64,000 bases of DNA from JAJAZB01 sp964244295. Lineage in GTDB: Bacteria; Bacteroidota; Bacteroidia; Cytophagales; Spirosomataceae. The notes beneath the pieces are model-generated. The model was not told the DNA's origin. It did no database searches and saw nothing but the letters and a program-made list of their open reading frames with translations. Where the stretch lies: NCBI GenBank assembly GCA_964244295.1, contig CAXTIG010000022.1, forward strand, positions 1-64,000, read 5' to 3'. The stretch's first letter is position 1. Each line of letters starts with the position of its first letter. Positions 36,084-44,710 of this stretch are shown in pieces. A program made the position numbers and the translations under genes.

Positions 36084-37008
36084 ATCCAGTTACTACTTCC
36101 TCCACCAACGGCAACACGGGCCGGGTGGCTATTTTTTCGTCGATGAATCGGAGCAGGTCATTCCGTTCGTCGCTGATCAGGGGCAGGCGGGGGGCGCGGA
36201 CAAACTCGGTGCCCAGGCCCACCCGACTCTGGGCCAGTTTGATGTACTGCACCAGCTTGGGGTGGAGGTCGAGTTCGAGCAGGGGCAGAAACCAGCGGTA
36301 AATGGCCAGCGCCTCGGCGAGTCGCCCGGCTTTGACGAGGCGGTAGATAATCACCGTTTCGCGGGGAAAGGCATCGACCAGCCCGGCCACCCAGCCATCG
36401 GCCCCCAACACGAGTTCTTCCAGGGCCAGGGTGTCCACGCCGCAGAGAATCTTGAAGTGGTCGCCGAAGCGGTTGCGCATCCGGGTCACGTTCGACACGT
36501 CGCGGGTGGATTCCTTCACGGCCTGAATCGTGGGCATGGCGGTCAACTGCTCGAACATCGCCAGGGTCACTTCAATTTTGTAATCCACCGGGTTGTTGTA
36601 AATCATAATCGGCAGGTCGGTCGAACGGGCCACGGCCTTGAAATACTCGACCGTTTCGCGGGAATCGGCTTTGTAGCGCATGGGCGGGAGCAGCATCAGG
36701 CCCGCCACGCCGAGGGCCGCCGCCCGTTCGGCCTGCCGAACGGCGGCGGCGGTGGCACCTTCGGCAATGCCCAGCACCACCGGCACCGCGCCCACCACGT
36801 GGTCGAGGGCTTCGCGCAGGAGCGCGTCGCGCTCGTCGTCGGTCAGGGTGCTGGCTTCCCCCAGCGAACCACCGATGATGACCCCCGACACCCCCGCCGC
36901 CAGTTGGGCGTGGAGATTGGTCACGAAAACGGGAAGGTCGAGTTGGTCGTCGGCGGTGAAGGGCGTCGTGAGCGCCGGGAAAACGCCCTGCCAGGAAAGA
37001 GTTGACAT
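36082..37008 (-). CDS. DapA-family aldolase/deaminase, probable 1-pyrroline-4-hydroxy-2-carboxylate deaminase
   Basis: 308 aa, dihydrodipicolinate synthase fold. The Schiff-base lysine is Lys165 (QAVKES) and the paired tyrosine Tyr137 (IYNNP); GGSLGEASTLTDDER matches the GTTGE-type phosphate/carboxylate loop with a changed sequence, so it is not ordinary DapA. Next to a hydroxyproline epimerase and a D-amino acid dehydrogenase, the expected reaction is deamination of 1-pyrroline-4-hydroxy-2-carboxylate to 2-oxoglutarate semialdehyde. The semialdehyde dehydrogenase that would finish the route is not in the window. A TATCTTTG promoter box lies 25 bases upstream. Confidence 0.85.
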   Translation of the reverse strand: MSTLSWQGVFPALTTPFTADDQLDLPVFVTNLHAQLAAGVSGVIIGGSLGEASTLTDDERDALLREALDHVVGAVPVVLGIAEGATAAAVRQAERAAALGVAGLMLLPPMRYKADSRETVEYFKAVARSTDLPIMIYNNPVDYKIEVTLAMFEQLTAMPTIQAVKESTRDVSNVTRMRNRFGDHFKILCGVDTLALEELVLGADGWVAGLVDAFPRETVIIYRLVKAGRLAEALAIYRWFLPLLELDLHPKLVQYIKLAQSRVGLGTEFVRAPRLPLISDERNDLLRFIDEKIATRPVLPLVEEVVTG

Positions 37009-37032
37009 GAAAACGTATCAAGAGAATTTCAG

Positions 37033-37040
37033 CAAAGATA
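37033..37040 (-). promoter_or_regulatory. -7 promoter box of the hydroxyproline genes
   Basis: The minus strand reads TATCTTTG, a full match to TAnnTTTG, which would start transcription about 19 bases before the ATG at 37008. No -33 TTTG is seen at the usual distance. Confidence 0.55.
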
Positions 37041-37146
37041 CCAGCCGCCGGATTTGTTTTGTAACGTCAGGGAATACGGGCAACGAAAAGCAAAAAAGGA
37101 GAGAACTTGCAGCTCGTTTTTTGCGCGTTTATTTTTCAAAAATTTT

Positions 37147-37740
37147 ATGTCCCCCGCTCTCCTCCACCTCGTGCAAGACCCCGCCCTGAAGCGCGTCATC
37201 GCCGCCGTTTCGCTACCTGACCCCAACCCCTCGGGCGATTTGTACTACGATTTGCTCGACAGCATCGTTTCGCAGCAACTCTCCACCAAAGTGGCGACGG
37301 TGATTTTCAACCGGTTTCTAACGCTGTTCCCCGGCGAATACCCGCACCCGCACCAACTCCTGGCGCTCGACATTCCGGCGCTGCGGGCGGTGGGGCTGTC
37401 CAATTCCAAAGCGGCCTACCTGCAAAACGTGGCCTTTTTTTTCGAGCAGGAAAAGCTGGAGGGCAAAGACTGGTCGGGCCTGGGCGACGACGAAATCATC
37501 CGTTACCTCAGTCAAATCAAGGGCGTGGGCCGCTGGACGGTCGAGATGATTCTGATGTTCACCCTCCAGCGCCCCGACGTATTTCCCGCCGACGACCTGG
37601 GCATCCAGCAGGGGATGATGCGCCTCTTCAGCCTGGAACGCGACCGGCACCTGAGAGCAAGAATGACCGAACTGGCCGAACCCTGGCGACCCTACCGGAC
37701 TACGGCGTCGCGGCTGCTGTGGCGGTGGAAGGATGGGTAA
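37147..37740 (+). CDS. AlkA-like DNA-3-methyladenine glycosylase
   Basis: 197 aa from the ATG at 37147; the frame is open upstream but the extra residues are not conserved in style. Helix-hairpin-helix LSQIKGVGRWTVEMIL (about 121-136) followed by FPADDLG with the catalytic aspartate at 149/150, the HhH-GPD pattern of AlkA. DSIVSQQLSTKVA (about 38-50) is the usual N-terminal helix of the family. It removes alkylated purines in base-excision repair. It is short, lacking the N-terminal AlkA domain, as in many Bacteroidota. Transcribed away from the hydroxyproline genes. Confidence 0.9.
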   Translation: MSPALLHLVQDPALKRVIAAVSLPDPNPSGDLYYDLLDSIVSQQLSTKVATVIFNRFLTLFPGEYPHPHQLLALDIPALRAVGLSNSKAAYLQNVAFFFEQEKLEGKDWSGLGDDEIIRYLSQIKGVGRWTVEMILMFTLQRPDVFPADDLGIQQGMMRLFSLERDRHLRARMTELAEPWRPYRTTASRLLWRWKDG

Positions 37741-37756
37741 GGGCTTTTTTCGGAAA

Positions 37757-38008
37757 ATGGTTACCTTTCGATTCGATTTAAACTCAATAACGATGCGCTC
37801 CCTCCATGGTATCGTCCATTCCGGTGAATATGAAGAACTGGTTCTCCAATTCTTCAGGCTCCCTGAAGAGAACGGGAAAATAAGAGTGGAAACGCCAGCT
37901 AACTTCCGGGAGGACTATTCGGTCATTTCTTCTGAAGGTCTGGATAAATTGTTTGCAAACGAGGCTCCTGATTCACGGGAACGAATGAGGGCCTTGCTGA
38001 ATCGGTGA
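37757..38008 (+). CDS. Small hypothetical protein
   Basis: 83 aa from the ATG at 37757 (a start at 37733 would overlap the glycosylase gene by 8 bases). Not recognised. It is soluble and acidic, without a signal peptide or membrane segment; ITMRSLHGIVHSGEYEELVLQF suggests a mixed alpha/beta fold. Its codon use is more AT-rich than both neighbours, which hints at separate origin. It follows the glycosylase closely on the same strand. Confidence 0.55.
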   Translation: MVTFRFDLNSITMRSLHGIVHSGEYEELVLQFFRLPEENGKIRVETPANFREDYSVISSEGLDKLFANEAPDSRERMRALLNR

Positions 38009-38078
38009 CTTCCTTCGTTGCTACTACGCCGACAGTAACCCCCGCCCCTTCCCCGCTTTATTTTTCTAAACCCCACCC

Positions 38079-39884
38079 ATGCGTTTTCCTTTGCTTTTCC
38101 TGGGTAGTCTGTGGTTCAACGCCCAAGCCCAGACACCCCTGCCGCTGACCGATTTGTCGGCATTTCAAAACCCCTCCAGCGTCTGGCGCGTCGTCGGGTC
38201 GGTGAGCGGGAATCCGGCTTCGGCGGCGCTCACGGCCCAACCCGGCACCGGCGTGTTGCTGAACACCCCCGGCAAAACCCTCTACCAGCGCGGCGACAAC
38301 CTGATTACCACCGCCCCCCACGGCGACGTCCACCTCGAACTGGATTTCATGCTGCCCAAAGGCTCCAACTCCGGCGTGTATTTGATGGGCCGCTACGAAA
38401 TTCAACTCTTCGACAGTTGGGGCGTGCAGCGCCCGAAACTCGTCGACTGCGGGGCCATTTACCAGCGTTGGGACGAAAAGCGCGGCGCGGGCCGCGAAGG
38501 CTTCGAGGGCTTTCCGCCCCGGCAGAACGCCGCCCGCGCCCCCGGCCTCTGGCAACACTTAAGCATTGATTTTGAAGCACCCCGTTTCGACGCCAGCGGC
38601 AAGAAAACCCGCAACGCCCGGTTTGTAAAAGTGTCGTTGAACAACACGCTGCTCCACGAAAACATCGAACTCAGCGGCCCCACACGGGCAAGTACCTTCA
38701 ACGACGAAGCCCCGCAGGGGCCGCTCATGCTCCAGGGTGACCACGGCCCGGTGGCCTTTCGCAACCTAAGCATCGAGCGCTTCGACAAAGGCCCCCTCGC
38801 TACCGGTCCGGTGAGTTACGCGTTTTACAACGGCTTCGCCGACACCATTCCGGGCAGTTTTACCAAAACCCCCGACGTACAAGGCACCGCCGAGGCCATC
38901 AACGTCAAGCTGGCCCAAAATAACCAGTACCTGGCGCGGTTCGAGGGCAGTTTTACCGCCGACGTAACCGGACCGTATCAGTTTTCCTTGCAACATTCCG
39001 AAATCGGCACGCTCGTCGTCGATGGCGACACGCTGCTCAACCGGCAATGGGGCGAGCGGCAACTCATTTCGGCCAATAAAACTTTAGCTCCCGGCAACCA
39101 CCGCTACACCGTGCTGCTTCGGAAGGGCCAGAACTGGAAAAAACCCGCCGTCGGTTTGTTCGTCAAACGCCCCGGCGGGTACGCGCAGGCCCTGCACAAT
39201 TCCAACTCCGTGCCCGAACCCGACCCGGTGCCGCTCATCGCGGTGCAACCCGGCGCGGAGGTTGAACTGGTGCGGGCTTTTGTCTACAAACCCGGTTTCA
39301 GTCGCGGGGATGGGGGCAAAAAACTGCGGGTACTCCACGTCGGCGACCCGACGGGCGTTCACTACAGCTACGATTTGGAACAGGGCGCATTGCTGGATTT
39401 GTGGAAAGGAGAATTTCTCAACACCACCGACGCTTGGCACGAGCGCGGCGAAGCCCAAACGGTGAAACCCCTCGGCGTCGTGCTACCCATCTGGGGTACC
39501 AGTCCAATTACGGCCAACGCCCAAACCCTGCCCGATTCGACGGCGGGCGTAGTTTTCAAAAACTACCGCCTCGACCCCGCCGGGCACCCGACCTTCCGGT
39601 TTACGCTGGGAAATCTTGAACTGACCGACCGACTGTTGCCCTACGAAAACGGGCGCGGCCTAAGCCGCGAAGTGGGCGTCACCGGCGGCGCGGCCACGGT
39701 GCGGCTGGCACGGGGCACCGCGATTCAATCGCTGGGCAACGGGTTGTTTCTCGTGGACGGGCAATTTTACGTGCAAACCGCCCCGAAAGGCGGTGCCAAC
39801 GTGGTGTCGGCGGGTGGGCGGCAGGAACTCCTCGCCCCGATTCCGGGCGATGCGGCGACGGTGAAATACGAGTTGATTTGGTAA
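38079..39884 (+). CDS. Exported DUF1080 (3-keto-disaccharide hydrolase family) protein with PA14-like domain
   Basis: 601 aa. Signal peptide 1-18 (WFNAQAQ). A DUF1080 domain covers about 20-235 (HLELDFMLPKGSNSGVYLMGRYEIQLFDSW; WQHLSIDFEAP; GPLMLQGDHGPVAFRNLSIE). A PA14-like beta domain follows at about 245-370 (AEAINVKLAQNNQYLARFEGSF, GTLVVDGDTLL, APGNHRYTVLLRKG). The last ~210 residues (from about 390) are a beta-rich region I do not recognise. DUF1080 proteins bind or cleave oxidised (3-keto) glycosides or other glycans. The next gene encodes a beta-propeller joined to a cupredoxin, which suggests periplasmic sugar oxidation as the common theme. Substrate unknown. Confidence 0.85.
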   Translation: MRFPLLFLGSLWFNAQAQTPLPLTDLSAFQNPSSVWRVVGSVSGNPASAALTAQPGTGVLLNTPGKTLYQRGDNLITTAPHGDVHLELDFMLPKGSNSGVYLMGRYEIQLFDSWGVQRPKLVDCGAIYQRWDEKRGAGREGFEGFPPRQNAARAPGLWQHLSIDFEAPRFDASGKKTRNARFVKVSLNNTLLHENIELSGPTRASTFNDEAPQGPLMLQGDHGPVAFRNLSIERFDKGPLATGPVSYAFYNGFADTIPGSFTKTPDVQGTAEAINVKLAQNNQYLARFEGSFTADVTGPYQFSLQHSEIGTLVVDGDTLLNRQWGERQLISANKTLAPGNHRYTVLLRKGQNWKKPAVGLFVKRPGGYAQALHNSNSVPEPDPVPLIAVQPGAEVELVRAFVYKPGFSRGDGGKKLRVLHVGDPTGVHYSYDLEQGALLDLWKGEFLNTTDAWHERGEAQTVKPLGVVLPIWGTSPITANAQTLPDSTAGVVFKNYRLDPAGHPTFRFTLGNLELTDRLLPYENGRGLSREVGVTGGAATVRLARGTAIQSLGNGLFLVDGQFYVQTAPKGGANVVSAGGRQELLAPIPGDAATVKYELIW

Positions 39885-39903
39885 AAAAAGCCCTGCCAAC
39901 CCC

Positions 39904-40168
39904 GTCATTGCGAGCGGAGACCACCGCCACGAGCGGAGCGAGGGGTGGGGGCCGAAGCGAAGCAAATCGCAGATTCAGCGAAGCTAATCCCCTCCCGGAG
40001 ACCAAACGGTTCGTCGCACGGTAGTCCCGATAGCTATCGGAAGGAAAGTCGGCTGGAATTAGCTCTCTCGGTCTGTAGAAGGGGATTAGCTTCGCTGAAT
40101 CTGCGATTTGCTTCGCTTCGGCGATTTAATTCCGTTTCACTCATCAAATCGCTTCCGCTCGCAATGAC
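39904..40168. repeat. Compound palindrome between the DUF1080 and propeller-cupredoxin genes
   Basis: Outer arms GTCATTGCGAGCGG (39904-39917 with 40155-40168) enclose a second, perfect 41-bp pair (39952-39992 with 40081-40121) containing AAATCGCAGATTCAGCGAAG. It fills most of the 329-base gap; I see no gene or clear promoter in the rest. Confidence 0.93.
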
Positions 40169-40213
40169 GCCGAGAGCAAAGTCGAAAAAGAACATTGGAA
40201 AATTATTTTCAAC

Positions 40214-42235
40214 ATGAAAAAACTGGCCTTCCTCCCCCTTCTGTTCAGCGCATTCTGCGCCACGGCCCAAAAACCCGCCACTGAAGACGATTTCTACGCC
40301 CTGCGCACCTTGCCCATTCCCGAAAACGTGGTGCTTGAAGTGGGCGGCCTCGTGCCCCTGCCCGACGGACGGCTGGCCGTCAGCACCCGGCGCGGCGAAA
40401 TCTGGATGGTGGACAATCCCTACCTCAAAAACGGCAGCCAGCCTCACTTCAAGCGCTTCGCCTCCGGTCTGCACGAAATTCTGGGGCTGAACTACAAAGA
40501 CGGCTCCTTCTACTGCGCCGCACGGGGTGAGTTGACCAAAATCACCGACGATGATGGCGATGGCCGCGCCGACCGCTACGAGGCCATCGCCCAATTGCCC
40601 ATCACCGGCAACTACCACGAGTACAGCTACGGCCCGCTGTTCGACAAAGACGGCAACATGGTCGTGTCGCTCAACGTGGCTTGGGTGGGCTACGGGGCAA
40701 GTCTGGCGAAGTGGCGGGGCTGGATGATCAAGGTGTCGCCCGAAGGAAAAATCGAACCCTGGGCCGCTGGGCTGCGCTCGCCCGCCGGGATTAATCTGAA
40801 TCACGACGGCGATTTATTTTTTGCCGAAAACCAGGGCGACTGGGTGGGTTCGGGAAAAGTGACTCACCTGCGCAAGGGCGATTTTGCCGGGCACGCCCGC
40901 AGCCTCGCCTGGAGCGGCGAAGCCGATTCACCCGTAAAACTGAAGTACGCCGACGTACCCAACACCGGCGCGCCCATCGCCGAAATCTGCAAGACCATTC
41001 CCGGCTACAAGTATCCGGCGGTGTGGCTGCCGCACTCGCTGATGGGCATTTCGACCGCCGATATGCTCGAAGACGAGACCAATGGCACCTTTGGCCCCTT
41101 CGCGGGTCAGTACTTCGTGGCTGACCAGGGCCACAGCAAGGTGATGCGGATGTTTATGGAAAAAGTGGCCGGGGAATACCAGGGTGCGTGTTTTCCCTTC
41201 CGCGAAGGCTGGGAATCGGGCCTGCTGCGCCTGCGCTGGGGAATCGACGGCTCGCTGTTCGGCGGGATGACCTCGCGGGGCTGGTCGAGTACGGGCAAGG
41301 AAAATTACGGCGTCCAGCGCCTGGTCTGGACGGGTCGGATGCCGTTTGAAATGAAGGCCATCCGCGCCATGCCCGACGGCTTCGAGGTAGAATTCACCAA
41401 ACCCGCCGACAAAGCCACCGCCCTCGACACGGCCAACTACAGCATCAGCGGGTTTACCTACAAATACCACAGCAGCTACGGCAGCCCGATTGTCAATAAT
41501 CAAAGTTGCCCCATTCGCGGCATCGTGCTTTCCGCCGACGGCCTCAAGGCCCGCCTCGTGGTGGATGGCCTCCGCGACCACTACATCCACGAACTGCGGG
41601 CGGAAGGCGTAAAAGCTTCTTCCGGCGAAAATCTCCTCCACCCCGTCGGCTACTACACACTCAACGCGATTCCTTCCGGCGAAAAACTGGTGCTGACGGC
41701 TTCGAGTTCGTCGGCCCCACCAATGAATCACGCCGGGCACGACATGGCGAGCGCGAAAAAAGGCCCGGCCCCGTCGGGCAAAATCAGCACGAAAGTACCA
41801 GTCAAGGCCGCTCGAAAAACAGCCAAGCGCGTCAACGAGCAGCCGAGCAACTGGCTCAACGGCCCCGACCAGGTGGTGACCATCGGCACCAAGCCGGGCC
41901 TGAAGTTCGACGTGGAGAAAGTCGAGGTGAAGGCGGGCGCGAAGCTGAAGTGGATTTTCCAGAACAACGACGACATGACCCACAACTGCGTCGTCGTGGC
42001 CCCCGGCACGGTGGATGCCGTGGGAATGCAGGCCATCCAACTGGGCCTGAAAGGATCGCAGTTGGAGTACGTCCCGACTTCGCCCAACGTGCTGTTTCAC
42101 ACGGGCTTGCTCCAACCCGAAAGTTCTGAAACGATTTACTTTACCGCCCCCGACAAACCCGGCGAGTACACCTTCGTCTGCACCTACCCCGGCCACCACA
42201 CGCTGATGCAGGGGAAGTTGAAGGTGGTGAAATAA
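40214..42235 (+). CDS. Exported beta-propeller protein fused to a type-1 copper cupredoxin
   Basis: 673 aa. Signal peptide 1-19 (FCATAQ). Residues about 25-385 form a six-bladed propeller of the PQQ-dehydrogenase-like/heme-protein-associated type (VPLPDGRLAVSTRRGEIWMVDNP, GLRSPAGINLNHDGDLFFAENQGDW). About 385-490 is an Ig-like beta segment, 500-560 a charged His/Lys/Ala linker, and 565-673 an azurin/plastocyanin-type domain. All copper ligands are visible: His590 (MTHNCV), Cys656, His661 and Met665 (CTYPGHHTLM) with azurin spacing. It could pass electrons from a sugar oxidation in the propeller to copper. No heme motif CxxCH is present in it. It follows the DUF1080 gene on the same strand. 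Confidence 0.88.
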   Translation: MKKLAFLPLLFSAFCATAQKPATEDDFYALRTLPIPENVVLEVGGLVPLPDGRLAVSTRRGEIWMVDNPYLKNGSQPHFKRFASGLHEILGLNYKDGSFYCAARGELTKITDDDGDGRADRYEAIAQLPITGNYHEYSYGPLFDKDGNMVVSLNVAWVGYGASLAKWRGWMIKVSPEGKIEPWAAGLRSPAGINLNHDGDLFFAENQGDWVGSGKVTHLRKGDFAGHARSLAWSGEADSPVKLKYADVPNTGAPIAEICKTIPGYKYPAVWLPHSLMGISTADMLEDETNGTFGPFAGQYFVADQGHSKVMRMFMEKVAGEYQGACFPFREGWESGLLRLRWGIDGSLFGGMTSRGWSSTGKENYGVQRLVWTGRMPFEMKAIRAMPDGFEVEFTKPADKATALDTANYSISGFTYKYHSSYGSPIVNNQSCPIRGIVLSADGLKARLVVDGLRDHYIHELRAEGVKASSGENLLHPVGYYTLNAIPSGEKLVLTASSSSAPPMNHAGHDMASAKKGPAPSGKISTKVPVKAARKTAKRVNEQPSNWLNGPDQVVTIGTKPGLKFDVEKVEVKAGAKLKWIFQNNDDMTHNCVVVAPGTVDAVGMQAIQLGLKGSQLEYVPTSPNVLFHTGLLQPESSETIYFTAPDKPGEYTFVCTYPGHHTLMQGKLKVVK

Positions 42236-42246
42236 CTACCGCCGCC

Positions 42247-42299
42247 TGTCATCCTGAGCGGAGCCCACAACTCCGTTGTGGGCTCCGCTCAGGATGACA
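42247..42299. repeat. CTGAGCG-type perfect palindrome at the arsC-like 3' end
   Basis: Perfect 25-bp arms (42247-42271 and 42275-42299) with a 3-base loop; the arm starts TGTCATCCTGAGCGGAGCCC. It lies between two converging genes and contains the stop and last two codons (SS) of the minus-strand gene. It could act as a two-way terminator, but lacks T runs. Confidence 0.96.
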
Positions 42300-42639
42300 A
42301 GAATTGCTTTTTATACTCCTGCCCTTCAAAACCCAGCGCCACCACCTTTCCGTTAGCTTCGATGAGTGGGCGGCGGATGATGCTCGGATTGGCCAGCATC
42401 ACGGCCACGGCGCTGTCGGCATCACTGGGTTTTTGTTCGTCGGGGAGTTGGCGGTAGGTGGTTCCGGCGCGGTTGAGGAGGCGTTCCCAGGAAACCTGCG
42501 TGAGCCAGTCGACCAGTTTTTCGGTAGGGATGCCGCGTTTTTTGTAGTCGTGAAATTCGTAGGCTACGCCACGTTCGTCGAGCCAAGCGCGGGCTTTTTT
42601 CACGGTATCGCAGTTGGGAATGCCGTAGAGGGTGAGCAT
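42289..42639 (-). CDS. ArsC/Spx/YffB-family thioredoxin-fold protein
   Basis: 116 aa, normal length for the family. YGIPNCDTVKKARAWL with Cys10 and IIRRPLIEANGKVVALGF, the second family signature, are present. The single N-terminal cysteine and lack of the arsenate-reductase second cysteine point to the YffB-like branch of unknown substrate rather than arsenate resistance. Its last codons and stop are supplied by a palindrome, so its C-terminus (FLSS) may be longer or different from homologues. Converges with the cupredoxin gene. Confidence 0.85.
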   Translation of the reverse strand: MLTLYGIPNCDTVKKARAWLDERGVAYEFHDYKKRGIPTEKLVDWLTQVSWERLLNRAGTTYRQLPDEQKPSDADSAVAVMLANPSIIRRPLIEANGKVVALGFEGQEYKKQFLSS

Positions 42640-42723
42640 CGGGGTTATTTTTTTGGCAAAGTACGCGTGTTTTTCAGCGTGCAGAACGCGTAACTTTCCG
42701 GCTCCTCAACTTCTGTTTTTACC

Positions 42724-43611
42724 ATGAAAACAATCCGATTGAACGCCGTCGCAAAATCGCTTACCCTCGGCCTGCTGGCCCTGACCGCCTTCGCGCCCGC
42801 CCCGCCCAAAACCTTCCGCGACGTGGCGGGTGTGGAACTCTACAGCTTCCGCAACACGCTCAAAACCGACCCCGACAAGGCCCTGCGCCTGGCTAAAAAC
42901 TTGGGCCTGACCGAAATCGAGTGCTACAACTCCGGCACCATTTCCGCCGCCGATCTTCGCAAAAAAATGGACGCCCTCGGCCTGAAAGCCACCGGCTGGA
43001 GCGCCGATTTCTCCACCCTGCAAGACCCCGCCAAGCGGAAGCAGGCCATCGCCGACGCCAAAGCGCTGAACGCCCCGTACATCGTCACGTTCTGGATCGA
43101 CCACGCGGGCAAGGATTTTACGAAAGCCGATGCCGACAAAGCCATCGCGGTGTTCAACGAGGCCGGGAAGGAAATCAAGCAGGCCGGGTTGCAGTTTGCC
43201 TACCACGCCCACGGTTACGAATTCCAGCCCACAACGGATGTTGCTTACCAGAACGGTACGCTGTTCGATTACCTCTACCAAAACACCGACGCTCAGGCCG
43301 TGCAGTTTGAACTCGACACGTTCTGGTCGTGGTGGGGCGGGCAGGACCCGGTTGAGTTTCTGAAAAAATACGGCAAACGCACGCCGCTGCTCCACCTGAA
43401 GGATTGCGTGAAAGGCGTAACCGGCAACAAAACCGGCGCGGCCCCCGTCGAGTACGACGTGCCCCTCGGCACGGGCCAAGTACCCATCGCCGCCGTGCTG
43501 GCCGAGGCCAAAAAGCAAGGCGTAAAACACTACCTTATCGAAGACGAATCAGCCAACGTGCCCGGCAGCATCGGGCAGAGTTTGACGTATTTGGAGCGCA
43601 TCACGTATTGA
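42724..43611 (+). CDS. Exported sugar-phosphate isomerase/epimerase-like TIM barrel
   Basis: 295 aa. A hydrophobic N-terminus (1-26) is a probable signal peptide. The rest is a xylose-isomerase-like (AP endonuclease 2 family) barrel: VELYSFRNTL, GLTEIECYNSG, QFAYHAHGYEF, VQFELDTFWSW, TPLLHLKDCV and YLIEDESA give the metal-binding His, Glu and Asp pattern. Exported members of this family in Bacteroidota act on sugars, including keto-sugars, but the substrate cannot be read here. A second paralogue follows. Both lie downstream of the DUF1080 and propeller-cupredoxin genes. Confidence 0.85.
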   Translation: MKTIRLNAVAKSLTLGLLALTAFAPAPPKTFRDVAGVELYSFRNTLKTDPDKALRLAKNLGLTEIECYNSGTISAADLRKKMDALGLKATGWSADFSTLQDPAKRKQAIADAKALNAPYIVTFWIDHAGKDFTKADADKAIAVFNEAGKEIKQAGLQFAYHAHGYEFQPTTDVAYQNGTLFDYLYQNTDAQAVQFELDTFWSWWGGQDPVEFLKKYGKRTPLLHLKDCVKGVTGNKTGAAPVEYDVPLGTGQVPIAAVLAEAKKQGVKHYLIEDESANVPGSIGQSLTYLERITY

Positions 43612-43631
43612 ATATCTTTTACCCAGCCCGT

Positions 43632-43754
43632 TGTCATCCTGAGCGCAGCGAAGGATCTGGTTAGCCCTCCAAGCAATTGGCTGTTGGCTACCGCTGGGTT
43701 GCCGTCCAGCAATTCGGTAGGCCAACGAGATCCTTCGCTGCGCTCTGGATGACA
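43632..43754. repeat. CTGAGCG-type palindrome between the two TIM-barrel genes
   Basis: 27-bp arms (43632-43658 and 43728-43754) with one mismatch; arm TGTCATCCTGAGCGCAGCGA continuing to GGATCT. The spacer carries further degenerate inverted words (CCAAGCAATTGG, CAGCAATTCGG). Confidence 0.93.
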
Positions 43755-43795
43755 GTCGGAAATTTAAAACCTTACTCCTAAACCTAATTTCACTC

Positions 43796-44695
43796 ATGAA
43801 CCACCCCACCTCCCGCCGCGATTTTCTGCGGCAAAGCGGCCTCGCCGCTCTCGCCCTCAGCACCGGCCCCGACCTCTTCGCCGCCCGCAACAAAGGCCAG
43901 TTTGAGCACGTCAGCGTCCAACTGTATTCCGTCCGCGACGACATGAAACGCGACGCGATGGGCACGCTCAAGCAAGTGGCCGCCGCCGGGTACCGGGAAG
44001 TTGAACCGGCCAGCTACGTCGAGGGCAAGGTGTACGGCATGGCCCCGCTGGATTTCCGCAAGGCCTGCAACGACCTGGGCATGAACGTCACGTCTTCGCA
44101 CGTCACCTTTCGGAAAAACGATTGGGACGCGGCGCAAAAACAGGTTTCCGACAAGTGGAAAAAAACGATGGCCGACTCCGCCGCGATGGGCCAGAAATAC
44201 CTCATCAGCGCCGGATTCGACGCCGATAAAAAAGATTTCGACGCCATCAAGCGCTGGCTGGAGGCTTTCAACGTGGCGGGCGAAGCCGCCAAAGTAAACG
44301 GCCTGAAGTTTGGTTTTCACAACCATACCGACGAATTCACGTCGATGCACGAAGGCAAGTCCATTTTTCAGCACATGGTCGAAACCCTCGATCCGAAGCT
44401 CTGCACGATTCAGTTCGACACCTGCAACGCCAAACTCGCCAACGCCGACGCGGCCTACTGGATTTCGAAGTACCCCAAAAACTTTGAATTGCTGCACGTG
44501 AAAGACAAAGCGAAGGGCAAAGACGAAAGCACCACGATGGGCACCGGCGAAATCGACTTCGGCCCGGTGTTCGCCGCCGCCAAAAAGGCGGGCATCAAGT
44601 ACTACGTGATGGAACAGGAATCGTACGAAGGCACCACGCCGATTGCCTGCATCAAGGACGATTTAATGTGGATGAAAACGAAGGTTGGGGCGTGA
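43796..44695 (+). CDS. Tat-exported sugar-phosphate isomerase/epimerase-like TIM barrel
   Basis: 299 aa. A twin-arginine signal (SRRDFLRQSGLAALALSTG) starts the protein. The barrel shows VSVQLYSVRDDMKRD, YREVEPASYVEG, FGFHNHTDEF, IQFDTCNAK, FELLHVKDKAKG and YYVMEQES, with the metal ligands of the xylose-isomerase-like family. Only loosely similar to the upstream paralogue, which has a different export signal. The two may act in sequence on the same sugar (inference). Confidence 0.87.
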   Translation: MNHPTSRRDFLRQSGLAALALSTGPDLFAARNKGQFEHVSVQLYSVRDDMKRDAMGTLKQVAAAGYREVEPASYVEGKVYGMAPLDFRKACNDLGMNVTSSHVTFRKNDWDAAQKQVSDKWKKTMADSAAMGQKYLISAGFDADKKDFDAIKRWLEAFNVAGEAAKVNGLKFGFHNHTDEFTSMHEGKSIFQHMVETLDPKLCTIQFDTCNAKLANADAAYWISKYPKNFELLHVKDKAKGKDESTTMGTGEIDFGPVFAAAKKAGIKYYVMEQESYEGTTPIACIKDDLMWMKTKVGA

Positions 44696-44710
44696 TTTTG
44701 AAACCTCGTT

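Noticed and set aside
42247..42299. Perfect hairpin considered as a pure intrinsic terminator
   Set aside because: No T run on either strand, and its arms match the dispersed CTGAGCG family; termination may be a side effect.
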